Positions 1 through 8,104 of a stretch of DNA of 64,000 nucleotides are shown one piece after another (positions within the stretch are counted from its first letter, which is position 1; the number at the start of each line of letters is the position of its first letter). The position numbers and the translations under genes are program-made. The notes beneath the pieces were generated by a model, which searched no databases, was not told where the DNA came from, and worked only from the letters and a program-made list of their open reading frames with translations. Source of the stretch: WHTK01 sp965197795 (lineage in GTDB: Bacteria > Chloroflexota > Dehalococcoidia > DSTF01 > WHTK01); assembly GCA_965197795.1 (NCBI GenBank), contig OZ240228.1, forward strand, positions 434,001-498,000. Reading direction: 5' to 3'.

Positions 1-729
1 GCTCTGCTACTCCGATCGGCCGACGAGAGGCATCCAAGGGGCCTGGCCAACGGCTCCGATCAGGTTGGGCGCAACCTGATGCTGCACAACAACACTGCGA
101 TGCTGGCGGTCTCGCGCAAAGCGAACCCGAGCAAGTTCACCAAGACCATCGGCCTGAACGACTACTACTGGCGCTCGGACGATTTCGAATATCCGCTAGG
201 ACACATTCAGACGCTTGGCAAATCCCTGCCGGCCCAGCTAGAAGGCGATGCGCCTCGGCTCAAGCTGCCGGGCGTTGGACGCACGCTCTCCTACATCGCC
301 GGCCACTCGGTCGACTGGTGGCTGACCACTGAGGACCTGCCGCGCGGCGAGAACCGCGTTGAGGTCCGGAGCGATGGCGGCCTCCAGGTCAGCTACCAGC
401 CGAACAACACCGAGCCTCACGAGCGGCTGATTTCGAAGCTCAAACGCCACATGGATCACATCGACGGCGAAACTCATCTCCTGCCCCAGGCGGTCTATAT
501 GCACAAACACATCCCGATCGCCGGCGTCGCGCATCAGAACGGGACGGTACGCTTCGGTGCCGACTCAGGGATCTCTGTGCTCGATATCAACTGCAAGGCA
601 CACGAGCTCGACAATCTCTACGTCGTCGACAGCGGGTTCTTCCCATCCAGCACTTCGTGCAACCCGTCCCTGACGATCATCGCCAACGCGCTACGAGTCG
701 GAGACCATCTGCGCCAACGGATGCGATGA
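1..729 (+). CDS. GMC-family FAD oxidoreductase, C-terminal part (5' end outside window)
   Basis: The frame is open from base 1 to the TGA at 727-729, so only about 242 C-terminal residues are present. The visible part ends with the GMC C-terminal signature: a His-rich stretch (MHKHIPIAGVAHQNGTVRFG) followed by LDINCKAHELDNLYVVDSG, FFPSSTSCNPSLTIIANALR. This matches the substrate-binding and active-site half of choline/glucose-methanol-choline oxidoreductases, flavoenzymes that oxidise alcohols or sugars. The FAD-binding N-terminus lies upstream of the window. An ATG at 79 is internal and is not the true start, because the family motif GRNLMLHNN spans it. Substrate cannot be told. The next gene is convergent. 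Confidence 0.9.
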   Translation, partial: ALLLRSADERHPRGLANGSDQVGRNLMLHNNTAMLAVSRKANPSKFTKTIGLNDYYWRSDDFEYPLGHIQTLGKSLPAQLEGDAPRLKLPGVGRTLSYIAGHSVDWWLTTEDLPRGENRVEVRSDGGLQVSYQPNNTEPHERLISKLKRHMDHIDGETHLLPQAVYMHKHIPIAGVAHQNGTVRFGADSGISVLDINCKAHELDNLYVVDSGFFPSSTSCNPSLTIIANALRVGDHLRQRMR

Positions 730-765
730 GGTGAGCGGCAGGTCGATCGGTCGCCGCACCCGGCG

Positions 766-1350
766 TCAGTCCCGGGGCGCCTCCTGGGGTGGGCCGCGAA
801 GCTTGTCCAGGGTCCATCCACCAGGCGGCCTGATGCCCTCGTCTTCGAGACGCTTGGCGATCGAGTAGTAGATCCCGCCGGCCCGGTAAATCTCTTCAAC
901 GGTCGGCGGGTACTTGGGTAACTCGATCTCGACACCGCGAGTGAGGTTTCGGACCTTACCTGCTGCGTAGTCGACCTCGATCTGATCGCCATCGTCGAAG
1001 ACTGACGTGACACCCGGTAAGCTGAACGTCAAGAGGCCCTGGGCCACGCTGTTACGGCGATACAGCCTGGATACCGACTCGGCGAGGACCGCCGAGATGC
1101 CGCAGGCCTGCAGCGCCACGACGCCGACGGGCCGGCTCGAACCGAGGCCGAAGTTGCTGCCCGCGATGAGGATGTCGCCGGGCTGGACTTGCTCGTTGAA
1201 CTCCGGCCGTGCGCCCCTCAGGCAGTTGGCTTTGAGGTTCTCCATCACGTCGTCGGAGACGCGCACGCCACCGCCTGCCAGTTGGCCGGTGTCGATCGAG
1301 TCACCGAACTTCCAGACCCTGCCGCGCAAGAGGGACTGCAGGTCAGGCAT
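766..1350 (-). CDS. Aconitase-superfamily dehydratase, small (swivel) subunit, LeuD-like
   Basis: Encodes 194 aa from the ATG at 1350, read with the upstream large subunit with an 8-bp overlap (1343-1350), which suggests translational coupling. The sequence GRVWKFGDSIDTGQL near the N-terminus and GSNFGLGSSRPVGVVAL at about residues 65-80 are the swivel-domain signatures of 3-isopropylmalate dehydratase/homoaconitase small subunits. Together with the large subunit it should form a heterodimeric 4Fe-4S hydro-lyase that isomerises or dehydrates a 2-hydroxy di- or tricarboxylate. Leucine biosynthesis is one option. However, no leuA or leuB is nearby, so a catabolic substrate (for example a dimethylmalate-type acid) is also possible. 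Confidence 0.87.
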   Translation of the reverse strand: MPDLQSLLRGRVWKFGDSIDTGQLAGGGVRVSDDVMENLKANCLRGARPEFNEQVQPGDILIAGSNFGLGSSRPVGVVALQACGISAVLAESVSRLYRRNSVAQGLLTFSLPGVTSVFDDGDQIEVDYAAGKVRNLTRGVEIELPKYPPTVEEIYRAGGIYYSIAKRLEDEGIRPPGGWTLDKLRGPPQEAPRD

Positions 1351-2623
1351 CGAGCATCTCCCTGGGGTCGACGATCTTGCCGGCGATCGCGGAGGCGGCC
1401 ACCGTCGCGGGGCCGGCCAGGTACATCTGGGCGTCGTCCGACTGCGGTCCACCGAAGCGTCCATGCGAGTTGCGCGGAACGGTGGCGATGCCCACCTGGT
1501 CGTTGAGCAAGATCTGGCCGCAGATGCCACAGCCGGGCGGCAACACCTGCACGCCCGCCTCAATAAGAGACGCCAAGACGCCCGTGTCGGCGCACTGCTT
1601 GTAGACGGACTGGGACGCGGCCGAAACGTAAAAGCGCACTCCCGGCGCGATCCGGCGACCAGAGAGGATCCGGGCCGCGATCTCGATGTCCTCGAAGCGC
1701 CCGTTGGCGCAGGTGCCGATTCGAGCCTCCTCGATCTGCGTGCCGCTGACTTCCGACACCGGGACGACGTTATCGAATCGGTAGGGCCTGGCAACCTGGA
1801 AGTCCAGCGCGTCGCAGTCCACGACGATCTCCTGCTCGTAGTGCGTGTCCTCGTCCGGCTGCACCGGCTCGAAGGCGACGTTGGTGCGGGCTCGCACGTA
1901 TTCCTTGGTCTTGTCGTCTGCCAAGAACACGGCGAATTTCGCGCCGACCTCGTCGCCCTGGTCGGCGACGCACATGCGGTCGGCGAGGGTCATGGCCTCG
2001 GCCATCGGGCCGTGGAACTCGAGCGATTTTCCAGCCGCAAACGCGTTGCCGTACTGTCCGGCCAGGTACAACATGATGTCCTTGCCGAAGGGGTAGGGGC
2101 GGGCCTTTCCGTTGAGCGTCACCTTGATGGTTTGCGGAACTGTGAAATATAGCTCTCCGAACGGGATGACATAGGCGGCTTCGTCAGTGGCGATCCCCGA
2201 GGAGAGGCAGTTGAGAGCCCCGTACACGAGCGTGTGGGAATCGGTACCGACCACGAACTCGCCAGGCCGGACCAGGCCGTAGTCGGCCATCATCTGGTGA
2301 CAGATGCCCATCTCGGAGTCGTAGAACCGCTTGAGGCCGAGCCGCTGCGCTTCGACCCGTGTCTGGGCGTTGTGATCGGCCGTGTCGTGGTCCCGGGGCG
2401 GCTGCTGATGCTCGAGCATCAGGTAGAAGCGCTCCGTGTCCCAGACCTTGGGCGGGCCGTCGCTGAAGCCCAGCCTCTTGTAGCCAGCCCTTATCGCCGC
2501 CCAGTGAAACGAGTGAACCATCAAGCCGTCGACTCGGGCTGCAATCAGGTCCCCCGCTCTGGCTTCCTGGCCAAGCAGGTTCTGACGCGACATCACCTTT
2601 TCAGCGATCGTCTGGCCACTCAT
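1343..2623 (-). CDS. Aconitase-superfamily dehydratase, large subunit, LeuC-like
   Basis: A 426-aa protein starting at the ATG at 2623. GTDSHT near residue 130 is the classic aconitase-family active-site motif. Candidate 4Fe-4S cysteines are in GTCANGR (about residue 305) and PPGCGICG (about residue 370). Length and motifs match LeuC, homoaconitase and dimethylmalate dehydratase large subunits. The cluster motif GCGICG is shorter than the usual GCxxCxG of LeuC, which fits the archaeal/HacA-like branch. It is co-transcribed with the small subunit at 766-1350 (8-bp overlap). The physiological substrate cannot be decided from sequence alone. Confidence 0.88.
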   Translation of the reverse strand: MSGQTIAEKVMSRQNLLGQEARAGDLIAARVDGLMVHSFHWAAIRAGYKRLGFSDGPPKVWDTERFYLMLEHQQPPRDHDTADHNAQTRVEAQRLGLKRFYDSEMGICHQMMADYGLVRPGEFVVGTDSHTLVYGALNCLSSGIATDEAAYVIPFGELYFTVPQTIKVTLNGKARPYPFGKDIMLYLAGQYGNAFAAGKSLEFHGPMAEAMTLADRMCVADQGDEVGAKFAVFLADDKTKEYVRARTNVAFEPVQPDEDTHYEQEIVVDCDALDFQVARPYRFDNVVPVSEVSGTQIEEARIGTCANGRFEDIEIAARILSGRRIAPGVRFYVSAASQSVYKQCADTGVLASLIEAGVQVLPPGCGICGQILLNDQVGIATVPRNSHGRFGGPQSDDAQMYLAGPATVAASAIAGKIVDPREMLDA

Positions 2624-2764
2624 TTTTCACCTCAGTTCGCGGGTTTGCATTTGTCGAAGCAAGACGGCCCCGAAGTCGCGCTCGAACGTCTCGATCCTGT
2701 GCTGCGTAGTATGCCTCAAGCATCGTCACCACGAAGCGCCGCAAAGCGGAGGTGACCTACGGAG

Positions 2765-3826
2765 CTAGGGCAGGCTCAATATCTCGACCCAGTTCGGCCC
2801 CTGGCCCATGGCGTACCGCTGCAGCTCGGTTAGCCGGCCCGACTCCTGATCGATGGAGTAGGCGGTGAGGTGGTTCGAGCCCTGGCCGACCGCCAGCAGG
2901 TAACGCCCGGTCGGGTCGATATTGAATCCCCGGGGTGTCGTTTCCGTGGTGTAGCTGTCGATAGGTTCTAGTCGCCCCGAATCAAGGTCGATGCTGAACG
3001 CAGCCAGCGTGTTGGTGGTCCGCTCGGAAGCGTAGAGGAAGCGGCCGTCCGGGCTGACGTGCAGATCGGCGGCTTTGGGCCCGCCGTTGGTGCTGACGCT
3101 TGGCGTGCCGAATGGCGGGCCGCTGAAGTCCGGCGGAAGCGATGACGTCGTCTGCAACTCGCTCAGGGTGCCTGACGCGGCGTCGTAGTCGAAGACGTAA
3201 ACGGAGGCGTCGAGCTCGTTGAGGAGGTAGACCCGGCGGTTGTTGGGGTGGAAGACGAAGTGGCGTGGACCGGCGCCTCTTTCGACTTTCACCGCGTTTG
3301 GCGAATTGGCGGTGAGCTTGCCGGTGATGGCGTCGAATCGCCACTGCATCACGACGTCGCCGCCCAGACAGGGAACCAGAACGTGACGGTTGGCGGCATC
3401 GATCTGGATCGAGTGCGCGTTGGCTTCGGTACGAATGACCTGGTGCGGCGGCTGCAGGAAGCCCTGAGGACCGATGGGGCTGACGCTGATCAGGCTGCCC
3501 TGGTAAGAAGCCGCAAGCAGCCATCGCCCGGTGCGGTCGGTGACAATGTAGGGCGTGCTCTGAACCAAGGGCGCGCTGGAAAGATAGGTCAACTCGCCGC
3601 TTAACTGATCGATGGCGAAGCAGGAGACAGGATACGGCGCCTCCCGCTGCGCCGCGTAAAGAAAGCGCCCGTCAGGGCTGACGGCCATGGGGTTGAGTGG
3701 CCCCGGCCCGCTTAGCTCGGCGCGCTGCACCGGAGCCAGAGAGCCGGTCGCCGAATCGAGGCTGAATACCAGGATCTCTTTGCTATCGGCATTCGAAACG
3801 TATACGAAGGTGCCCCCAGCTGCCAT
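2765..3826 (-). CDS. Lactonase family protein (7-bladed beta-propeller, 6-phosphogluconolactonase type)
   Basis: A 353-aa protein built from repeated YVSN/LYA...F.ID..TG.L units, for example FVYVSNADSKEILVFSLD at the N-terminus, FLYASERTTNTLAAFSID around residue 265 and YLLAVGQGSNHLTAYSID near the C-terminus. This spacing of about 50 residues is that of the Pgl/lactonase (PF10282) propeller. Members hydrolyse 6-phosphogluconolactone or muconolactone-like rings. No signal peptide is seen, so it is probably cytoplasmic. The gene stands alone: the dehydratase operon lies 140 bp further downstream on the same strand and FmdB is divergent at 4122. Stretch 3827-4121 holds only the divergent upstream region. 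Confidence 0.85.
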   Translation of the reverse strand: MAAGGTFVYVSNADSKEILVFSLDSATGSLAPVQRAELSGPGPLNPMAVSPDGRFLYAAQREAPYPVSCFAIDQLSGELTYLSSAPLVQSTPYIVTDRTGRWLLAASYQGSLISVSPIGPQGFLQPPHQVIRTEANAHSIQIDAANRHVLVPCLGGDVVMQWRFDAITGKLTANSPNAVKVERGAGPRHFVFHPNNRRVYLLNELDASVYVFDYDAASGTLSELQTTSSLPPDFSGPPFGTPSVSTNGGPKAADLHVSPDGRFLYASERTTNTLAAFSIDLDSGRLEPIDSYTTETTPRGFNIDPTGRYLLAVGQGSNHLTAYSIDQESGRLTELQRYAMGQGPNWVEILSLP

Positions 3827-4121
3827 TGCCGGCCTCGTTTCTTCAAATTAAGGCTCACGCCGACCCTACGAGCGTCGGCTGGCGCTCAAGGTCCCGAGGA
3901 AGAAGAAAGGTCTTCGTCCGGGTCGATAGTAGCCGTGATCGCTCCTCTTTCACCACTGAGGCGTTGTCCTCTCCGAAATGTCCGGTGAAGCCGGTCTGAC
4001 GTAATGTCAGGCCTGGTCAGCTTCATGCGCCCAGCCGAACGCTTCCGGCCCGGCGGCTCAGGGACTCGATGGATCGAGCGATCAGGATCATCTCGCCCGC
4101 CGCATCTATACTAGGTGTGAT

Positions 4122-4385
4122 ATGCCTATCTACGAATTTACGTGTAACGCTTGCAAATCCCCGCTTAGCGTTTTCGTGCGCTCCGTGAACTCCGAGGTCA
4201 CCGCCGTTTGCGAGAAATGCGGAAGTAAGGAACTAACGCGCGCGATTTCCAGCTTTGCGGTTCATGGTATCGGCGGCTCCGACTCCGATTTCGACCTCGG
4301 CGATCCCGACATGGCGGCGATGATGCAGCAACTGGGCGGCATGGGTGGCATGGGTGGCATGGACGACTTCGGCGACGACTTTTAG
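4122..4385 (+). CDS. FmdB-family zinc-ribbon protein
   Basis: An 87-aa protein beginning MPIYEFTCNACKSPLSVFV. The first CxxC is at residues 8-11 and the second is in AVCEKCGSKEL, giving the CxxC-CxxC zinc ribbon of the FmdB/CxxC_CxxC_SSSS family (PF09723). The tail is Gly/Met/Asp rich (three GGM units), typical of the family. The function of FmdB proteins is poorly defined; regulation of amidase genes was proposed for the founding member. Standalone gene, followed by nearly 500 bp without a convincing gene. Confidence 0.85.
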   Translation: MPIYEFTCNACKSPLSVFVRSVNSEVTAVCEKCGSKELTRAISSFAVHGIGGSDSDFDLGDPDMAAMMQQLGGMGGMGGMDDFGDDF

Positions 4386-4429
4386 CAGCAATCGCCACGC
4401 CGGCTCTGAGAGGCCCCCTGGTCATGACG

Positions 4430-4542
4430 CCTACGCCTCGAGCAGTCCGCGACGCCTAGCGCCGTCCGTATCGTCAAGTCCTGTAGCTCGCGATGGCGAA
4501 GTCGAGGCGCGCGATGAGGGCGTCGCGCCGCCGGAATAGTGG
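4430..4542 (+). repeat. Interspersed 'KMQPALER' element, degenerate copy (R1)
   Basis: A diverged copy of the element seen best at 45245-45375: it shares CCTACGCCT, the AGCAGTCC..GACG block, AAGTCCTG and the flank GCGATGGCGAAGTCGAGG. The remainder of 4386-4874 holds no gene I can support. Another short CTACGCCTGGAG block at about 4737 may be a further fragment. Confidence 0.6.
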
Positions 4543-4874
4543 TCGAAGGGCACGCAGCGAGGTGGGCGCCGGCGGCGCGGCTGCGGTGTGTCAAACGCAA
4601 GACGCGCCAAAGTCGCCTCTGGTACTTCTTCGGATCGCCGTTGTTGGTCACACGTTAAGCGGGTGCATCGCCGATCCGGAGTGAAGCTCATCTACCGCGT
4701 CGAGCCAAAGAGGCCCGGTATGCCCCTCATAGCGCCTACGCCTGGAGCCGAAGGGCGCTACCTGGGGGCAGTTAGCCCTGTCGGTCGCTATCGCTTGAGC
4801 AGAGCCTGCGAACGTATACTTCCGCCACCGGCTGAAGAGCGAGCCATCACAGGGAACAGGGAGGGCATGGGATT

Positions 4875-5468
4875 ATGCAGGAGACACAGTATCCGGTTCA
4901 GTTTTCGGTGGACTACCCCGACCGACCGCTGAACAAACTCACTACGGCCTTTCGCATCGTGGTCGTGATACCCATTCTGATCGTTTTCTTAGCCGTGTCC
5001 GGCGGGGAGTCCGCCGCCGGCGGACTGCTGTTCTTCGGCCCGCTGCTCATGATCGTCTTCAGGCAGAAGTATCCCAGATGGTGGTTCGACTGGAACCTGG
5101 GCTTTTGGCGCTTTAGCAGTCGCATGAGTGCTTACCTTGCGCTGATGGACGACCAGTATCCGTCCACCGACGAGGAGCAAGCTGTGCATCTCGACGTTTC
5201 CTACCCGGACGCGGCCAGCGAACTTAATAGATGGCTGCCTCTGGTGAAGTGGCTCCTGGCCATTCCCCACTACGCTGTGCTGGCGTTCCTCTTCGTCGCG
5301 CTGATCGTCAGCGTGATCATCGCCTGGTTCGCGATCCTGTTCACCGGTCGATACCCGAGGGGCCTTTTCACATTCGTCGAAGGTGTGCTGCGCTGGGGCA
5401 ATCGGGTGGAAGCCTACGCCTTCCTTCTGGTCACCGACAGGTACCCGCCGTTTCGGTTGGCGCCGTAG
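4875..5468 (+). CDS. DUF4389 membrane protein (open frame continues past an amber stop)
   Basis: A 197-aa protein with two halves of DUF4389 type. Residues 5-110 carry YPDRPLNKLTTAFRIVVV and a hydrophobic helix. Residues 115-197 carry WLPLVKWLLAIPHYAVL, a second long hydrophobic segment and the family signature AWFAILFTGRYPRGLF followed by VLRWGNRVEAYAFLL and DRYPPF. About four membrane segments are expected. Function of the family is unknown. The gene ends at a TAG (5466-5468), but the same frame stays open for another 1287 bases without a usable start codon for the first 114 codons (see next feature). The DUF4389 domain ends naturally near this point, so the TAG could be either a true stop or a disruption of a longer fusion. 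Confidence 0.85.
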   Translation: MQETQYPVQFSVDYPDRPLNKLTTAFRIVVVIPILIVFLAVSGGESAAGGLLFFGPLLMIVFRQKYPRWWFDWNLGFWRFSSRMSAYLALMDDQYPSTDEEQAVHLDVSYPDAASELNRWLPLVKWLLAIPHYAVLAFLFVALIVSVIIAWFAILFTGRYPRGLFTFVEGVLRWGNRVEAYAFLLVTDRYPPFRLAP

Positions 5469-6755
5469 GGACGCTTCGAAGACAGCAAGGAGTGGCGGAC
5501 GCAATACCCTGACGAGGACTTCCCGGAAGCTGAGGCTCCGGCCCCATCTGTCTGGCAAAGAAGCAAGCCATGGCTGATAACGGCGGTTGCCGGCATTGCC
5601 ATCTGTTTTGCGGCTTTCCTAGCCGGAGATCGACTCTACAACCCTGCGACCAGAATCCCCTCGCTGTCCTTCGGGGGCGAGGCGGAGCTGTTCGGAACTA
5701 ACCAGGCCTTTCGCAGCGAACTGGAGACGATCGCTGAGCTCTTCGCTGCTGACCTTGATCCGCAGTTCGAGCTCCAGGGCGAGGTCTTTGAAGTTGCCTT
5801 TCCAAGGACGGTGGCGGACAGGATCTTCGGCGAACGAAACGAGAAAGCCACCATCTTCAGCGCCGAGACTCGGTCCGAGAGGTTTCGATTCCTTGTCCTC
5901 TGGGACGACGGCCGCCCCATCGCGATCGCCGTAGAGTCCGCTTCGAGCCTGCGGACGAGATCGGGGCCGGAAGGGCTGTTCCTGGCACTGCCAGAGTCCA
6001 GCTCCGCTAACCAGGGCCAATTTGCTGCACTGGCCGCAGCGATAGAAGCCAAGCTGCCTGACCTGGAGTCGCTGCCGAAGCAGGAACTGTCCAGCGCCGA
6101 GTACACGCTGTTCGGGCCTTTCGCTAATGGCAGAACGGATTTGCTGGAGGAGCGAATCGTGGCCAACACCGTGGTCGACCACCTGGCGAATGGCTTAAAA
6201 GAGGCGGCCAGCGACGTGAGCCTGACCGCTCCCGCCTTTCTCGTGCTCCAGGCTCCCGCCAGGGGTGTCATCAGAGCTCTCTATTTACCGCAGATGGGTC
6301 TGATCCAGGCTCCAGTGTGGAGGTTGAGCGAGACGTCGAGCCTGGCTCATGAACTGGTGCATGCCTACATCGACCGAGTCCCGCTGCCGCGACGTGCGCT
6401 TCTCGGCTCAGCCTCAGAGTACTTCGAGCGGGCACATCCGAGGCTGTACGGACAGGTAGTGGGCGACCTCTACGAGGCGCTGGGCCCGGAGGGCCGGGCG
6501 GAGGAAACGCTTGCCTTCCTGGCTGGCGCGCTGGCGAGCCGTCAGATCAAGACGGTTGCGTCGCTGCAACTGCTACAGAACCAGGGCCTCCTCTCCATAT
6601 CGGAACCGATCCTGAACTCCGACATCCTGCTGCTCATCGAGATTGGCTTGTTGCCGGCGTGCATGGCGCTGCAGGAGACACAGCCGTCGGATGCCGAGAT
6701 TCGCTTTGAGTATTACGAAGCTGCCTCCCTGACGTGCGGTTCCGGTTTCGAATAG
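5469..6755 (+). CDS. HExxH putative metalloprotease-like domain, in frame downstream of the DUF4389 stop
   Basis: This region is read in the same frame as the DUF4389 gene. Right after the TAG it encodes GRFEDSKEWRTQYPDEDF, then a membrane segment (WLITAVAGIAICFAAFLAG) and about 370 residues of soluble sequence. The only possible start before the body is a GTG at 5811, which would discard the membrane segment and some 80 well-formed residues. I therefore read it as the distal half of a two-domain protein interrupted by one amber codon. SLAHELVHAYIDR (codons at about 6340) carries HExxH, and EYFERAHPRLYG lies about 20 residues later. That is compatible with a gluzincin-type zinc peptidase, but no family was recognised with certainty. 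Alternatives are a pseudogene, or a sequencing substitution at 5466-5468. Confidence 0.6.
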   Translation, partial: GRFEDSKEWRTQYPDEDFPEAEAPAPSVWQRSKPWLITAVAGIAICFAAFLAGDRLYNPATRIPSLSFGGEAELFGTNQAFRSELETIAELFAADLDPQFELQGEVFEVAFPRTVADRIFGERNEKATIFSAETRSERFRFLVLWDDGRPIAIAVESASSLRTRSGPEGLFLALPESSSANQGQFAALAAAIEAKLPDLESLPKQELSSAEYTLFGPFANGRTDLLEERIVANTVVDHLANGLKEAASDVSLTAPAFLVLQAPARGVIRALYLPQMGLIQAPVWRLSETSSLAHELVHAYIDRVPLPRRALLGSASEYFERAHPRLYGQVVGDLYEALGPEGRAEETLAFLAGALASRQIKTVASLQLLQNQGLLSISEPILNSDILLLIEIGLLPACMALQETQPSDAEIRFEYYEAASLTCGSGFE

Positions 6756-6802
6756 ATCGCCATGTGACTCGATCCCAGGTGCTCACTAAAGGCGAGAGTT
6801 GC

Positions 6803-7981
6803 CTAGAGGCAGCGACCTATCGCTAGCTTGAGGTAGTCGCCCTCGGGGAACGTCGGCAAGCTGGGGTGGTCGAATGCGGCGCCATAGCAACCCTCAAGTA
6901 CCCATCGGCGACCGGCCAGATCCGCGCCGGCCTGGATACTCGCCAGGAAGCCGTCCTGAGTGACGTGACTCGAACAGGAGGCCGCGCAAAGCAGGCCGCC
7001 CGGCGCGGTAACCGTGGCCGCCATCCTGTGCAGGCGTCGATAGGCCCGGTATGCGGCCGACACGGCGTCCTTGTTGTGGGCGAAGCTGGGCGGGTCGCAG
7101 ATAACGATGTCCCAACGTTCTCCTCGTTCGATAGCAGCCGTCAGGAAGACAAAGACGTCACTGACGTGGAAGTTGGCGTCGGCCAGCGACAGACGATTGA
7201 GCTGAAAGTTGCGACGAGCTGTCTCGATCGCAGCCCCGGCCGCGTCGACCGTGTCGGTGCTGCGTGCCCCAGCCGCCGCGGCATGCAGTGAGAAGCCACC
7301 CGTGTAGCCAAAGAGGTTGAGCACGGAGGCGCCGCGAGCGCGTTCGGCCACCATCCGGCGGCTCTCGCGCTGGTCGAGGAACAGCCCTCCTTTTTGAGCG
7401 TGTGCCAAGTCCACGACGAATCTTAGGCCATTTTCCAAGACTTCACGTTCATTGGGCTCGGAGTCTGAGCTTCGCGATGCGCGGTCCAAGACCGATCGAA
7501 GCGGCAAACGAGATCCAGCTGCCGCGTGCAATCGCTCCTCGATTGGTTGATAGAAAGCTCGCGCCCCTTCTCCGTCGAAGCGTATGACGACTGTATCGGC
7601 GTAAACGTCGGCATGGATGCCCGACAGGAGGTCGGCTTCGCCGTGAACCCATCGAAACGAGTTGGTCCGAGTCAGGTCGAGCACTGCCAACCGCCGGTCC
7701 AGCGCCGACCCCAGGCGTTCAGCTACAAGGGCGTCCGCGTCTGCAAAGCGGTGGCCGGGGCCGCCTGATTCCAGGACGCGAACCGCGATCGGTGAAGCAA
7801 CGTCCCAGAAACCCCGCGCGATCGGCCGCCCGTCGCGCGTCTGGACCTCGACCAGGGATCCGTTCTCCAGGCCTTCGCGCTGCGTAAGGGCGTTGCGATA
7901 GATCCAGGGATGGCCGCGGCGGATCGATCGCGCCAGGTCTTTCTTCAACGTCACGGTCGATGGGCCGGCTCTGCGGTTCAT
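6803..7981 (-). CDS. Class I SAM-dependent rRNA methyltransferase, RlmI-like (PUA + methyltransferase)
   Basis: About 392 aa from the ATG at 7981 (MNRRAGPSTVTLKKD); the frame stays open to an ATG at 8062, but that extension is not family-like. The N-terminal PUA-like domain contains RRGHPWIYRNALTQ. A linker follows, then the Rossmann methyltransferase with HAQKGGLFLDQRESRR, VLNLFGYTGGFSLHAAAAGA (SAM motif I) and the catalytic DPPSFAHNKD, then LLCAASCSSHV. This arrangement is that of RlmI/YccW 23S rRNA m5C methyltransferases. The catalytic Cys would be in CAASCSSH. Divergent from the MFS gene at 8105. Confidence 0.9.
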   Translation of the reverse strand: MNRRAGPSTVTLKKDLARSIRRGHPWIYRNALTQREGLENGSLVEVQTRDGRPIARGFWDVASPIAVRVLESGGPGHRFADADALVAERLGSALDRRLAVLDLTRTNSFRWVHGEADLLSGIHADVYADTVVIRFDGEGARAFYQPIEERLHAAAGSRLPLRSVLDRASRSSDSEPNEREVLENGLRFVVDLAHAQKGGLFLDQRESRRMVAERARGASVLNLFGYTGGFSLHAAAAGARSTDTVDAAGAAIETARRNFQLNRLSLADANFHVSDVFVFLTAAIERGERWDIVICDPPSFAHNKDAVSAAYRAYRRLHRMAATVTAPGGLLCAASCSSHVTQDGFLASIQAGADLAGRRWVLEGCYGAAFDHPSLPTFPEGDYLKLAIGRCL

Positions 7982-8104
7982 GCAACCCAACGTACAGCAG
8001 GCCGCCGCCGATGTGTCGATCGAACGCGCCGGCCGCGGAGCGAAACGGTCAAGTTTCATCATGAGCGAATCGTGTCGTTGAGAGACACAGGATTATGATG
8101 AGGC

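Noticed and set aside
1007..2152. Long plus-strand ORF over the dehydratase genes
   Set aside because: It is antisense to two overlapping, well-conserved genes and has no family-like sequence; a GC-rich shadow frame.
5466..5468. TAG in the DUF4389 gene as pyrrolysine
   Set aside because: No Pyl-type protein family and no Pyl machinery seen; a nonsense or sequencing substitution is simpler.
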